From positions 248,001 through 312,000 of the forward strand of contig NZ_LGKP01000015.1 in assembly GCF_001306135.1 (NCBI RefSeq): a stretch of DNA of 64,000 nt. Reading direction: 5' to 3'. Positions 17,540-26,060 of this stretch are shown here, piece after piece; positions within the stretch are counted from its first letter, which is position 1; each line of letters starts with the position of its first letter. Source of the stretch: Herpetosiphon geysericola. Its GTDB lineage: Bacteria; Chloroflexota; Chloroflexia; Chloroflexales; Herpetosiphonaceae. The translations under genes and the position numbers were made by a program. Below the pieces are notes generated by a model. The model was given only the letters and a program-made list of their open reading frames with translations, was not told where the DNA came from and ran no database searches.

Positions 17540-18796
17540 TTAATGGCCTGGAATATAGCGATTGATTGAGCGTTGCACGATCAACGGATCTTGCTTTAAC
17601 GATTCGCGAATGTAAGTCCAGTTTTGGGGATCTTCGCTGCCCAAGCGCCAAATCGCAATCCCAGCTAAATCGTTTTCGCGAATCATCTCCATTTTGGCGG
17701 TCAGCGAGCGATAATTCGAAAACCAGACTGTTCGTCCCGCGTAGCTAAATGTGGATTCTTGCACTTGCTGGCCGCCATCTTCTTCGACCAAGCGAATTTG
17801 GGGCTGATAGGCTGCCTTAATTTCTTCGACCTCGGTATAGGTGCGGGCGATCCCGAAGCCGCCATTATTTGGCCAATCGTAGGCATAAAACGAAATGCCA
17901 ATTTGAATCTTGCTGGGGTCGACTTGGGTTTTGGCATATTCGGCAACTGCCTTGACCCAGAACATTGGTGCAATTGGGCCTGGTTCTGAGCCACGCCAGC
18001 TATAATCGTAGGTCATAATCCGCAAGCGATCGACCACTTTGCCCAAATCTGCATAGTTTTGGTAATCGGGACGGCCTGTGTGGGCATGCACAGCCACGGT
18101 CAGCAATTTATTTTCTGCATGCAGCGCTGCGCCTAATTCAGTCATAAAGGCGGTAAATTCATCTTCATAATCAAGCGAAAGCGATTCATAATCAATGTCG
18201 ATGCCATCGTAGCCATAGGTGCGCACTTCTTCCATAATAATTTTAATATGGTTGGTGCGGCTTTCTGGCGTAGCCAAGGCCACTGAAGCAGCTTCCAAAT
18301 CTTCAATATTATGAATGGTTGGAATGATCAGAACATTATTTTCTTTGGCAATCTGCACCAATTCTGCATCACGCGAGCCAATATCGGCGATCAGCGTGCC
18401 ATCGGGTCGTACACCATACCAAAATGGGCTGACCTCATCGAGAATATCTTTATTGGCCTCGAAGGTAGCGCGGGCGGCTTCTGCATCAAACGAGGTTGGT
18501 AGCCAAGCAGCGACATAGCGCCCAGTTTTAGGGTGCACGCCGCGCACATCGTTGGCGCTCGCAGGCAGCTCAGAGCCACCTTGGCCATCGGCAACCGTGT
18601 TTGGCAACGGCTGCAAGGTTGGCGCAACGAAGGTCGGCATCGGCAAGGCGGTTGAGGTTGGGCGAGGTAGCAGGGCTTGGGCGGCGGCATCAGCGGCGCG
18701 GCTATGTTTGATTCGTAAATCGATAAACTGCCAGAGAAACACGATCCAAACCAAAATTCCGATTGCCACAGCCCCACGAAAAAGATGACGAAACAT
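17540..18796 (-). CDS. GH18-family glycoside hydrolase, membrane-anchored
   Basis: 418 aa. An N-terminal membrane anchor (residues 8-24) and a Pro/Thr-rich linker precede a GH18 TIM barrel. The catalytic DxxDxDxE motif is intact as YGYDGIDIDYE (D197, D200, D202, E204). RLRIMTYDYSWRG and GIAIWRLGSEDPQ are typical of the YaaH/spore-cortex-type and chitinase-like GH18 group. The likely substrate is N-acetylglucosamine polymer (peptidoglycan or chitin-like); which one cannot be decided. It acts outside the membrane. Confidence 0.87.
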   Translation of the reverse strand: MFRHLFRGAVAIGILVWIVFLWQFIDLRIKHSRAADAAAQALLPRPTSTALPMPTFVAPTLQPLPNTVADGQGGSELPASANDVRGVHPKTGRYVAAWLPTSFDAEAARATFEANKDILDEVSPFWYGVRPDGTLIADIGSRDAELVQIAKENNVLIIPTIHNIEDLEAASVALATPESRTNHIKIIMEEVRTYGYDGIDIDYESLSLDYEDEFTAFMTELGAALHAENKLLTVAVHAHTGRPDYQNYADLGKVVDRLRIMTYDYSWRGSEPGPIAPMFWVKAVAEYAKTQVDPSKIQIGISFYAYDWPNNGGFGIARTYTEVEEIKAAYQPQIRLVEEDGGQQVQESTFSYAGRTVWFSNYRSLTAKMEMIRENDLAGIAIWRLGSEDPQNWTYIRESLKQDPLIVQRSINRYIPGH

Positions 18797-18889
18797 AACA
18801 ATTCACTCGATCAAAGAAATGCTTAGCAAAAGACCACCCAAAGTATAACCGATTAAACATGGCTTTCCAAGAAAAGCTAGATTAAAGGC

Positions 18890-19058
18890 AGAAGAACAGA
18901 GAACAAAGAGCATAGAACATAGCGCATAGCCAAAATCAAAAGGCAGAAGGCAAAAGTCAAAAAAGGCTATTAGCTGATGACTATAGGCTATAGGCGAGCG
19001 GAACTAGGTTGTGGAGGCTCAAGATAGCCCAAAGCCCAAAGCCAATAGCCTATAGACC
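18890..19058. repeat. Modular intergenic repeat region 4
   Basis: In the 360-bp gap before acsA. AGAACATAG-type units (about 18893-18928), AAAAGGC/AGAAGGC units (18936-18962) and ATAGGCT-type units (18966-18994) occur. AAAGCCCAAAGCCAATAGCCTATAG (19031-19055) is a 7-nt array in the opposite orientation. The acsA promoter follows immediately. Confidence 0.8.
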
Positions 19059-19069
19059 CCTCGTTGATT

Positions 19070-19099
19070 TTGACACGAACCGATCATCAAGGCTACAAT
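19070..19099 (+). promoter_or_regulatory. acsA promoter
   Basis: TTGACA (19070-19075), an 18-bp spacer and TACAAT (19094-19099). The predicted transcript start is near 19106, giving a 50-nt leader with AGGAGG before the ATG. Confidence 0.7.
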
Positions 19100-19156
19100 T
19101 GAAGCAGACCTCGCACTTGTCCCGCCGCTTGTGAGTAATAATTAGGAGGCATCTCA

Positions 19157-21118
19157 ATGACTGAGAATGCTGCACCAACAACTGTTGGGCAATTTTCGGC
19201 AAGCAACGCCGCTGAATCAGCACTCTACTACCCACCTGCTGCCTTAGTTGAAAACTCGAACGTGATGGCCTACGCCCGCGAAAAAGGCTTCGCCGATGTC
19301 GAAACCATGCGTCAATGGTCGATTGAAAACTATCAGGAATTCTGGGCCGACATGGCAACTCGCCTCGTCGATTGGTATGTGCCATTTAGCAAGGTGCTCG
19401 ACGATAGCAAAGCCCCATTCTATCAATGGTTCAACGATGGCAAAATCAACATCGCCCACAATGCGCTTGATCGCCACGTTAAAACTTGGCGCAAAAACAA
19501 GTTGGCCTTGATTTGGGAAAGCGAAAAGGGCGATAACAAAACCTATAGCTATTGGCAATTGTTCAAGCGCGTGAACAAATTTGCTAATGTGCTCAAATCA
19601 ATGGGCGTTAAAAAAGGCGATAGGGTCACAATTTATCTGCCACGGATTCCCGAAATTGTGATTGCAATGCTGGCATGTGCCAAAATTGGCGCGATGCATA
19701 GCGTCGTTTATGGCGGGTTTAGCGTCGAAGCCCTGCAAACCCGCATCCAAGATGCCCAATCGCGAGTTGTGATTACTGCCGACGGCGGTTATATGAACGG
19801 CAAAGTGATTGAGCTGAAGAAGATTACCGATGATGCGATTAAGCACTCGCCAGTTGTCGAAATTGTGATTGTGGTCAAGCGCACTGACCACGAGGTCGAA
19901 ATGCAGCAAGGCCGCGATTTGTGGTACGAGGAATTGATGGCGCTGCCAATCGCCTCGCCCAAATGCGAAACCGAGCAACTTGATGCAGAACATCCTTTGT
20001 ATATGCTCTATACCTCGGGCACGACCGGCACGCCCAAGGGCTTGGTGCATAGCCATGGTGGCTATCAAGTTGGGGTGGCAACCACGCTCCACTTTAATCT
20101 TGACATAAAAGAAGATGATGTATATTGGTGTGCCGCTGATCCTGGTTGGGTGACTGGCCACTCCTACATTGTTTATGGCCCGCTGATGCTTGGCGCAACC
20201 CAAGTGATGTACGAAGGCGCGCCAACCTTTCCCTTCCCCAATCGCTGGTGGAATATCGTCGAGCGCTATGGCGTGACTGTACTCTACACCGCGCCAACTG
20301 CGATTCGCGGCTTGATGCGCTTTGGCGAAGCTTGGCCCAATCGTCACGATCTGAGTTCGTTGCGCTTGCTTGGCTCAGTGGGCGAGCCGATTAATCCCGA
20401 AGCATGGCGCTGGTATCATCGGGTAATTGGCCGCAACAATTGCCCAATTATGGATACGTGGTGGCAAACAGAAACTGGCAGTATGATGATTACGCCCAAT
20501 CCAACCACGCCACTCAAGCCAGGCTCCGGCACCCGTTCATCGTTTGGCATCGATGCTGATGTGGTCAACGAACAAGGCGAACATGCTAGCGATGATGAAG
20601 ATGGCTTGTTGATTATTCGCAATCCATGGCCTTCGATGTTGCGCACCATCTACAACAATCCTGATCGCTATATCGAACAATATTGGAGCCGGATTCCAGG
20701 CGTCTACACTGCTGGCGATTCTGCGCGCAAAGACGAAGATGGCTATTTCTGGGTCATTGGCCGGATCGACGATGTGATCAAGGTTTCGGGCTATCGGCTT
20801 GGCACTGCTGAAGTCGAATCGGCCTTGGTTTCGCATCCATCAGTTGCCGAAGCTGCCGCGATTGGCCTGCCGCACGAAGTTAAGGGCAATGCCATCCACA
20901 CCTACGTGATTCTCAAAAATGGCTATGAAGCCAACCAAGATCTCGAAGATACCTTAATTGCGCACGTTGGCAAGATGATGGGGCCAATTGCGCGGCCCGA
21001 AAATGTGCAATTTGTGGCCAGCTTGCCCAAAACCCGCTCAGGCAAGATTATGCGCCGCGTGCTCAAAGCCCGAGCCTTGGGCTTGCCCGAAGGCGATTTA
21101 AGCACCCTCGAACAATAA
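19157..21118 (+). CDS. acsA: Acetyl-CoA synthetase (AMP-forming)
   Basis: 653 aa, standard length for ACS. Converts acetate, ATP and CoA to acetyl-CoA via acetyl-AMP. Motifs: phosphate loop YTSGTTGTPKGLVHSHGG, MDTWWQTETGS (acetyl pocket Trp), YTAGDSARKDEDGYFWVIGRIDD with the hinge, VSGYRLGTAEVES, and the regulatory/catalytic Lys in PKTRSGKIMRR. AGGAGG (19144-19149) lies 7 nt before the ATG. Single-gene unit with its own promoter and terminator. Lysine acetylation control is known for the family, but no acetylase/deacetylase gene is adjacent. Confidence 0.96.
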   Translation: MTENAAPTTVGQFSASNAAESALYYPPAALVENSNVMAYAREKGFADVETMRQWSIENYQEFWADMATRLVDWYVPFSKVLDDSKAPFYQWFNDGKINIAHNALDRHVKTWRKNKLALIWESEKGDNKTYSYWQLFKRVNKFANVLKSMGVKKGDRVTIYLPRIPEIVIAMLACAKIGAMHSVVYGGFSVEALQTRIQDAQSRVVITADGGYMNGKVIELKKITDDAIKHSPVVEIVIVVKRTDHEVEMQQGRDLWYEELMALPIASPKCETEQLDAEHPLYMLYTSGTTGTPKGLVHSHGGYQVGVATTLHFNLDIKEDDVYWCAADPGWVTGHSYIVYGPLMLGATQVMYEGAPTFPFPNRWWNIVERYGVTVLYTAPTAIRGLMRFGEAWPNRHDLSSLRLLGSVGEPINPEAWRWYHRVIGRNNCPIMDTWWQTETGSMMITPNPTTPLKPGSGTRSSFGIDADVVNEQGEHASDDEDGLLIIRNPWPSMLRTIYNNPDRYIEQYWSRIPGVYTAGDSARKDEDGYFWVIGRIDDVIKVSGYRLGTAEVESALVSHPSVAEAAAIGLPHEVKGNAIHTYVILKNGYEANQDLEDTLIAHVGKMMGPIARPENVQFVASLPKTRSGKIMRRVLKARALGLPEGDLSTLEQ

Positions 21119-21126
21119 AAAATAAA

Positions 21127-21157
21127 CCAGCCCGTGATCAAGAGAATCACGGGCTGG
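21127..21157. terminator. acsA terminator, bidirectional
   Basis: Perfect 12-bp inverted repeat, CCAGCCCGTGAT (21127-21138) and ATCACGGGCTGG (21146-21157), with a 7-nt loop. It is followed by a T-rich CCTCTTGTGTGTT. It separates acsA from the convergent DUF4397 gene. Confidence 0.8.
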
Positions 21158-21191
21158 CCTCTTGTGTGTTGGTAAGAACCCCGCTGAAGGC

Positions 21192-21866
21192 TTATTTCAC
21201 CATATCGACGCGTGATTGAACCCAGAAGTTTTTGCTAGCAAAGCCGCTTGCGACCAAGCTATAGCCCCAACCTGATTCAAAGCGCAAGGCTGGTGTGGTA
21301 AACAAGACAGTTGAGCTGCCTGCTGGGCTAATATCAAAGCTATAGCTGCCTGCTGGCACTTCTAAGGTAGCTGCATCGCCGAATTTAGCGCCCTTGACGA
21401 CGACATTTTGCGTGCCTGCAATTTTAATATCGACTGCTGGTGCATCTGGTGAGCCGTGAATAACCCGCACGCGGCTCATGCCTGGTTTGGTCATCGAGAA
21501 ATCATCATCATAGACATTGACATCAAAATTACCCAAACCTAAGCTACCAACTGCGGCAACCGTACCAGTATAGCCGCCTTCAACTGTTAATTTGGTTTCG
21601 AATACTGAAGCTGCAACACCTGCGCCGGCTGGAGCAATATCAATGGTATAGGTTCCATCTGGTAATGCCAATTGGCCGCTCAGCGCAAAAAATGGTACGC
21701 TGGTTAACACTGCTTTGCCATCGACAAAAATATCGACCGCTGGTGCATCTGGTGAGGCGTGCATAACCCGAACATAGTTCATCGTCGCAGCTTTGGTTGC
21801 TTGCGGGGTGCTTACGCCAAGAATTGCCAACAGTGCCAATGCGATAACCATACATCGTCGTAACAT
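21192..21866 (-). CDS. Secreted DUF4397 protein
   Basis: 224 aa. A signal peptide (MLRRCMVIALALLAILGVS, cleavage near TKAA) is followed by two repeats of the DUF4397 motif, VRVMHASPDAPAVDIFVDG and VRVIHGSPDAPAVDI. Each starts a beta-rich half. The family is extracytoplasmic with unknown function. ATG at 21866 is chosen for GGAGGA upstream; a longer frame to 21890 would overlap that ribosome site. Confidence 0.88.
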   Translation of the reverse strand: MLRRCMVIALALLAILGVSTPQATKAATMNYVRVMHASPDAPAVDIFVDGKAVLTSVPFFALSGQLALPDGTYTIDIAPAGAGVAASVFETKLTVEGGYTGTVAAVGSLGLGNFDVNVYDDDFSMTKPGMSRVRVIHGSPDAPAVDIKIAGTQNVVVKGAKFGDAATLEVPAGSYSFDISPAGSSTVLFTTPALRFESGWGYSLVASGFASKNFWVQSRVDMVK

Positions 21867-22115
21867 TCGAGAATCCTCCAGAAACAACAATCTTCAATGA
21901 AACTGTTTTTACCTTGGCTCATCTCAACTCGTTATAGCGCTATTGTCTTGTTCTACGCGACGTGGTTTTGAATGGATGTATTGAAGATGGCTAAAATTTG
22001 AGCAATTTTGCAAATTGGCAAAAATTGATTTCATTAAACTTGGCATATCCACATTTGTGCAATACACCATACGCTATGCTAGGCCCAAGCATTTTGAGTT
22101 AGAAAGGGAATCGCA

Positions 22116-22556
22116 ATGAACTATCAACCACCAACCGTAATTATCCACAATGGCACTAGTGGGCCGGGCTGTCTGATTCGCGGCCTCTGGTTTATTTGTG
22201 TGGGCTTGTGGTTGGGGGCATTGGTGACAGGGTTGGCGTGGTTCTTAATTCTCAGCGTCATTGGCTTGCCGTTGGGCTTGATGTTGCTCAATCGGTTGCC
22301 TCAAATCATGACTTTGCGCCCCAACCCTGCCAATGCGCCGCTGATTGTGGTTGCACATGGTCATGTTGTGGTTGGCCAAGCTCGCCCTCAACAAGCGTTT
22401 CTTGTGCGTGCAATCTATTTTGTGTTGGTTGGTTGGTGGCTAAGCGGCATTTGGCTGGGCGCTGCATGGGCGATTGCTGGGTTTACGTTTGGCTTGGGCT
22501 TGCCAATTGCCTTTTGGATGTTCAATCGCGTGCCCGCCATCACGACCCTCGGCTAA
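22116..22556 (+). CDS. YccF-family membrane protein
   Basis: 146 aa with two copies of the YccF domain. Each is a Gly/Trp-rich helix pair ending in NRLP or NRVP (LIRGLWFICVGLWLG...MLLNRLPQIMTL and RAIYFVLVGWWLSG...MFNRVPAITTL). Integral membrane protein of unknown function. AAGGGA precedes the ATG. Its stop codon overlaps that of the convergent gene at 22553. Confidence 0.8.
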   Translation: MNYQPPTVIIHNGTSGPGCLIRGLWFICVGLWLGALVTGLAWFLILSVIGLPLGLMLLNRLPQIMTLRPNPANAPLIVVAHGHVVVGQARPQQAFLVRAIYFVLVGWWLSGIWLGAAWAIAGFTFGLGLPIAFWMFNRVPAITTLG

Positions 22557-22765
22557 GCTCGCCCAACCAATGGTTTGAGATTTGCCCGCGTCACCTCAAG
22601 CTGTGGCGTGGGCAAGTTGTGTTGGAGGCAATAGCTTTGCAATGCTGCTATTGCTGCATCAAGTGCCGCACCAGCGCTTGTACCATAGCCAACAATTCCC
22701 GCAATTTGCGGACAGATCGCGCGAAATTGGCCGGCTTCGGCTCGAACGACAATTTCATAGTGCAT
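22553..22765 (-). CDS. HicB-like small protein (orphan)
   Basis: 70 aa. MHYEIVVRAEAGQFRAICPQI followed by GYGTSAGAALDAAIAAL matches the beta-beta-alpha pattern of the HicB_lk antitoxin/DUF1902 fold. There is no DNA-binding tail and no adjacent HicA toxin, so it is an orphan. ATG at 22765 is chosen for AAGGAG 7 nt upstream; the frame also extends to 22831 without a better start. Confidence 0.6.
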   Translation of the reverse strand: MHYEIVVRAEAGQFRAICPQIAGIVGYGTSAGAALDAAIAALQSYCLQHNLPTPQLEVTRANLKPLVGRA

Positions 22766-22956
22766 TGAATAGCTCCTTAAACCATCAGTCAACAAATTCT
22801 CAAAATAGCTGGTTAGCTTCTCATTCGTCATTGGGAGTAGCAGCTTATTATTGTTTACCCCTCGTGTAACGGTAGCCCCAAAGCCTATGCAACAACTCTG
22901 GAGTAACCAAAAATCGTCGGCAGCGTATGTTGTGGTAGTAAAAGAGTGTGAGGATT

Positions 22957-23337
22957 ATGATGCAAAGCGACCATTCAACCGCAAATTCGCTGCCTTTGGC
23001 CCTTCGATTAATTAGTTGGCGCTCCTATCTAACCGCTGCAATGCTTATTTATACAACTATTATTGAGCATTCTAGCGCTGATTTTGGTACCCAATTATTT
23101 ATCTGGCTGGTGTTTGGAGCGATAGCATGGCTCTTTGGTTGGGTTGGCAAGCACTTAATTCGGCGAAAAGCCGAAGCACGGCGCACAGCAGTGTTGTTTG
23201 AATCGCTACGCATTGTTACCTATGGATTGAGCTTTTTCGTAGGCTGGACAATTTTTGGTCTCGTGGATTGTGGGCTGGCGATTATCAGCCTTTGGTATCT
23301 GACCCGCCATGAGATTATAGCACTTTGCAACCATTAA
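22957..23337 (+). CDS. Small four-helix membrane protein, array member 1
   Basis: About 126 aa with four hydrophobic segments. An FESLRIVTYGLSFFV motif and an IISLWYLTRHE C-terminus match the pattern of the next three genes. Start ATG 22957 or 22960; GAGG at 22950-22953 fits 22960 slightly better. No named family. Confidence 0.65.
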   Translation: MMQSDHSTANSLPLALRLISWRSYLTAAMLIYTTIIEHSSADFGTQLFIWLVFGAIAWLFGWVGKHLIRRKAEARRTAVLFESLRIVTYGLSFFVGWTIFGLVDCGLAIISLWYLTRHEIIALCNH

Positions 23338-23387
23338 CCAGCTTCCACGTATCCTGTCTATGAAGATTTTGAACTACTGGAGAGAGT

Positions 23388-23789
23388 ATGTATAGCGTTC
23401 CCGCAAATCAGACTAAATTACCCGCCCCGATTGCCCTCAAGCTGATTGGTGTACGCTATGGCTTAGGATCGCTATTGCTGGGATTCATAACCAGCGTATC
23501 GGTTTATCGGCTACTACCGTGGTTTGGCTCAATATCCTTGATTACGTTGCTGAAATTAGGATTGTATTTTGTCATGGCAGTGTTATACGCCATTATGACA
23601 TGGGGCATTTTCAAGCAACGTGAGCGCATCCGCCGACTGGGAGTTGGGCTTGAATCGGTTTCGGTGGTAGTTTTGGGCTTGACGCTGTTTATCGAGAGCT
23701 TTGATCTATCAGATTGGCTTTCGCTTGGCCTTAGTGTTGTGATTATTTGGTATTTACGCCGTAGCGCAACCTTAGATTATTTCTACTAA
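23388..23789 (+). CDS. Small four-helix membrane protein, array member 2
   Basis: 133 aa, four hydrophobic segments, basic loop QRERIRRLG before GLESVSVVVLGLTLFIES, and a VIIWYLRRSATLDYF end. GGAGAGAG precedes the ATG. Separated by 50 bp from member 1. Confidence 0.7.
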   Translation: MYSVPANQTKLPAPIALKLIGVRYGLGSLLLGFITSVSVYRLLPWFGSISLITLLKLGLYFVMAVLYAIMTWGIFKQRERIRRLGVGLESVSVVVLGLTLFIESFDLSDWLSLGLSVVIIWYLRRSATLDYFY

Positions 23790-23825
23790 ACCTCATCGAT
23801 CATCAATTTAGAGAGTGAGACCACG

Positions 23826-24287
23826 ATGCAAGCGTTATTTGTACCATCATTAAAGCCAACTCCATTGCCAGTAAAACTGATTGCTGGCTATCAATTTGCG
23901 ACGGCCCTCTTTGGTTGCTATGCCTTATTTTGGGCTTTACAACAAGGTTCAGGCGTGATTGATCCGCTTGGGGCTAGCAGTACAGGCTTGGATTTGCTGC
24001 AACATTGGATTCAAACTCGCCATTGGTTAGCATTGGTATTTATCGGAGCTATTGTGGTTGCCACTGTTATCCATACGTTGCTTGGCATTGGCTTGCTTAA
24101 AAAATATCCGTTTGCGCGAACTGCAACAATTTGGTGGGATTGGACAGTAATTGGGTTGGCTGGATTGAGTATTGCTCAATTCGCTTGGTATTTTTGGATC
24201 GAGGCGGTGGTGATTGCACTGAGTTATGTAATTATTTATTATTTGCAACAGCCAGAAACGATAGATGTATTTCAGCCTGAATATTAA
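23826..24287 (+). CDS. Small four-helix membrane protein, array member 3
   Basis: 153 aa, the longest and most diverged of the four. An enlarged first periplasmic loop (about residues 40-65) is followed by GIGLLKKYPFARTATIWWDW and the shared YVIIYYLQQPETIDVF end. GAGAGTGAG precedes the ATG. 36 bp after member 2. Confidence 0.7.
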   Translation: MQALFVPSLKPTPLPVKLIAGYQFATALFGCYALFWALQQGSGVIDPLGASSTGLDLLQHWIQTRHWLALVFIGAIVVATVIHTLLGIGLLKKYPFARTATIWWDWTVIGLAGLSIAQFAWYFWIEAVVIALSYVIIYYLQQPETIDVFQPEY

Positions 24288-24330
24288 GCAACGAATCGAA
24301 TATTGACCAAAATAAGAAGGAAATACAACC

Positions 24331-24744
24331 ATGCAACAGATTCAACAAATACGCTATGGTAAAAAGCCGCTGGGATTAGTTTTGATTGGCTTTATGTTTG
24401 CAGGCCGCGGCGCTTTGGCGGGAATGATGATGTTTATTTATGGGTTGCGGCTTTTGGATATGGAGCGTGCGTATTTCGTACAAACGGTGGTTATGCTACC
24501 GCTTTTTGTAGTTGCTACGGTTTTTCATTTCAAAATTGCACAAGGGTTGTTTAATTTGCGTGAGAAAGCACGCAAGTGGGCAGTCATTGTTGAAGCTATT
24601 ATTTTGGTTTGCTATGGCATCTATTTGCGGTTTTTTGCCGAGTATATAACCCTATGGACGATTATTGCTGCTTTGCTCACAATGTTAATTATTTGGTATT
24701 TATCACGCGATAAAACCCGGGCGTGGTTTGCACCAAGCAAATAA
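24331..24744 (+). CDS. Small four-helix membrane protein, array member 4
   Basis: 137 aa. FNLREKARKWAVIVEAIILVCYGIYL and MLIIWYLSRDKTRAWF give the clearest form of the array signature. AGAAGGA precedes the ATG. 43 bp after member 3. No family name is assigned; the layout resembles DUF2127-like membrane proteins. Confidence 0.7.
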   Translation: MQQIQQIRYGKKPLGLVLIGFMFAGRGALAGMMMFIYGLRLLDMERAYFVQTVVMLPLFVVATVFHFKIAQGLFNLREKARKWAVIVEAIILVCYGIYLRFFAEYITLWTIIAALLTMLIIWYLSRDKTRAWFAPSK

Positions 24745-24786
24745 TTCATATTAGTGAATATAGTTCCATGATACTTGAAATCGATC

Positions 24787-24855
24787 ACCACCCCTCCGCC
24801 CCGCCTCAAGGCGGGGAACGCAGGAGGGTTTTCATCCCCCTGCACTCCCTAAATA
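24787..24855. repeat. Dispersed palindromic repeat, copy A
   Basis: Begins CACCACCCCTCCGCCCC; its centre CCCCGCCT-CAAGGCGGGG forms a short hairpin. After that come GAACGC, TTTTCATCCCCCTGC and CTCCCTAAATA. It aligns over about 66 bp with copy B at 36581. The surrounding 24745-24995 gap shows no gene. Confidence 0.7.
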
Positions 24856-24995
24856 ACAATCGATGGCAAACAGCAATTCAGCGCTGAACTTGCCATGCTT
24901 TGGTACGGAGTCGAGAAATGCTGAGGACGAGAATGCGTAGCGCTTCTCGTCCTTGAATAAGTGACAGGTACGTAAACAGTAAGCTGATTAACTCC

Positions 24996-26036
24996 TTAAT
25001 TTGAGCCAAATAAGGCGCGGCGATAGACAGCCTCAAGCTTACGGGCTAGCACAGCGTAGCCAAAATTGCTGGCTACGCGTTCGCGCGCTGCTTGGCCCAT
25101 CTGCAAGCGGCGGGCTGGGTCTTCGCCTAGCTCCTGAATGGCTTGGACAAAGGCTTGAACGTTATCCAATTCGCAGAGCAAGCCAGTTTCGCCATGGTTG
25201 ACGACTTCGGGTAAGGCCGAAGCGTTGGTGGTGATGACGGGCCTGCCACAGGCTCCTGCCTCTGCCGCGACAATGCCAAAGCCTTCAACCCGCGCTGGAA
25301 ACAGCAACATATCGCACGAACGATAGGCGGCGATCAAGCCATCGCGGTCGGGTGTGCCGATGCGCACCATCTGCGGATGCGGCGGCGCTGCTTGCACCCC
25401 TTGAAACGATTCGGTGTAATACAGCACATATTGCGGCCCAAGTTGATCCATAATTTTGGGCAATAGGTCAAATCCTTTGCGCCGCGTGCGATTGCCCACA
25501 AACAACAAACGAATTGGCACTGGATGCGCAGGCAAATCGTTTGTTCGCTCAAAATCAGGTGCTGGCGTAAACGCTTCGGTGTCGATCCCATCGTAAATCA
25601 CGGTTGTCGGGCGGTCGCCGTAGGTGCGGCGGGTTTGCTCCTGGGTGTAGCGGCTGACGCAAATTACCTCATCGGCCAAGCGCACCGACAAGCCATCGTA
25701 GGTTTTTTCGACCAAGCGATAGAACAAGCGTTGTTGTGGCGAGCTGTAGGGTTGCAGCAAGGGGTCAGTCACAATATGATGCACAGTGGTAACGAGCGGC
25801 AAACCTGGTGCGCGCAAGGCCCAAGCGCAGCGTGAACGACCCTGAACCAAATCATGGCCTTGCCACCAATTGCGGCCTAGGGCTAATTTTGCCGCCATGG
25901 GAGCAAAATTAAATAGGTGCGATAAACGGCGTAAACTTGGCTGATGTCCAGCCCGTTGCATGGCACGGGTGATATTTTGAATGCCAATATCAACGCCGCC
26001 CTTGCCGAGCGGCGAGATGTACAGTGGCTTTAGCAT
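24996..26036 (-). CDS. Glycosyltransferase family 4
   Basis: 346 aa retaining GT-B glycosyltransferase. The C-terminal nucleotide-sugar site is clear: RLLFVGNRTRRKGFDLLP and the EGFGIVAAEAGACGRPVI motif with its E-x7-E spacing. ALPEVVNHGETG follows. The N-terminal Gly-rich SPLGKGGVDIG loop binds acceptor. Its gene follows the Ser/Thr kinase gene by 24 bp on the same strand. Donor and acceptor sugars are unknown. Confidence 0.88.
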   Translation of the reverse strand: MLKPLYISPLGKGGVDIGIQNITRAMQRAGHQPSLRRLSHLFNFAPMAAKLALGRNWWQGHDLVQGRSRCAWALRAPGLPLVTTVHHIVTDPLLQPYSSPQQRLFYRLVEKTYDGLSVRLADEVICVSRYTQEQTRRTYGDRPTTVIYDGIDTEAFTPAPDFERTNDLPAHPVPIRLLFVGNRTRRKGFDLLPKIMDQLGPQYVLYYTESFQGVQAAPPHPQMVRIGTPDRDGLIAAYRSCDMLLFPARVEGFGIVAAEAGACGRPVITTNASALPEVVNHGETGLLCELDNVQAFVQAIQELGEDPARRLQMGQAARERVASNFGYAVLARKLEAVYRRALFGSN

Positions 26037-26060
26037 AATGTTTGTAATTCCTATCGCTGT

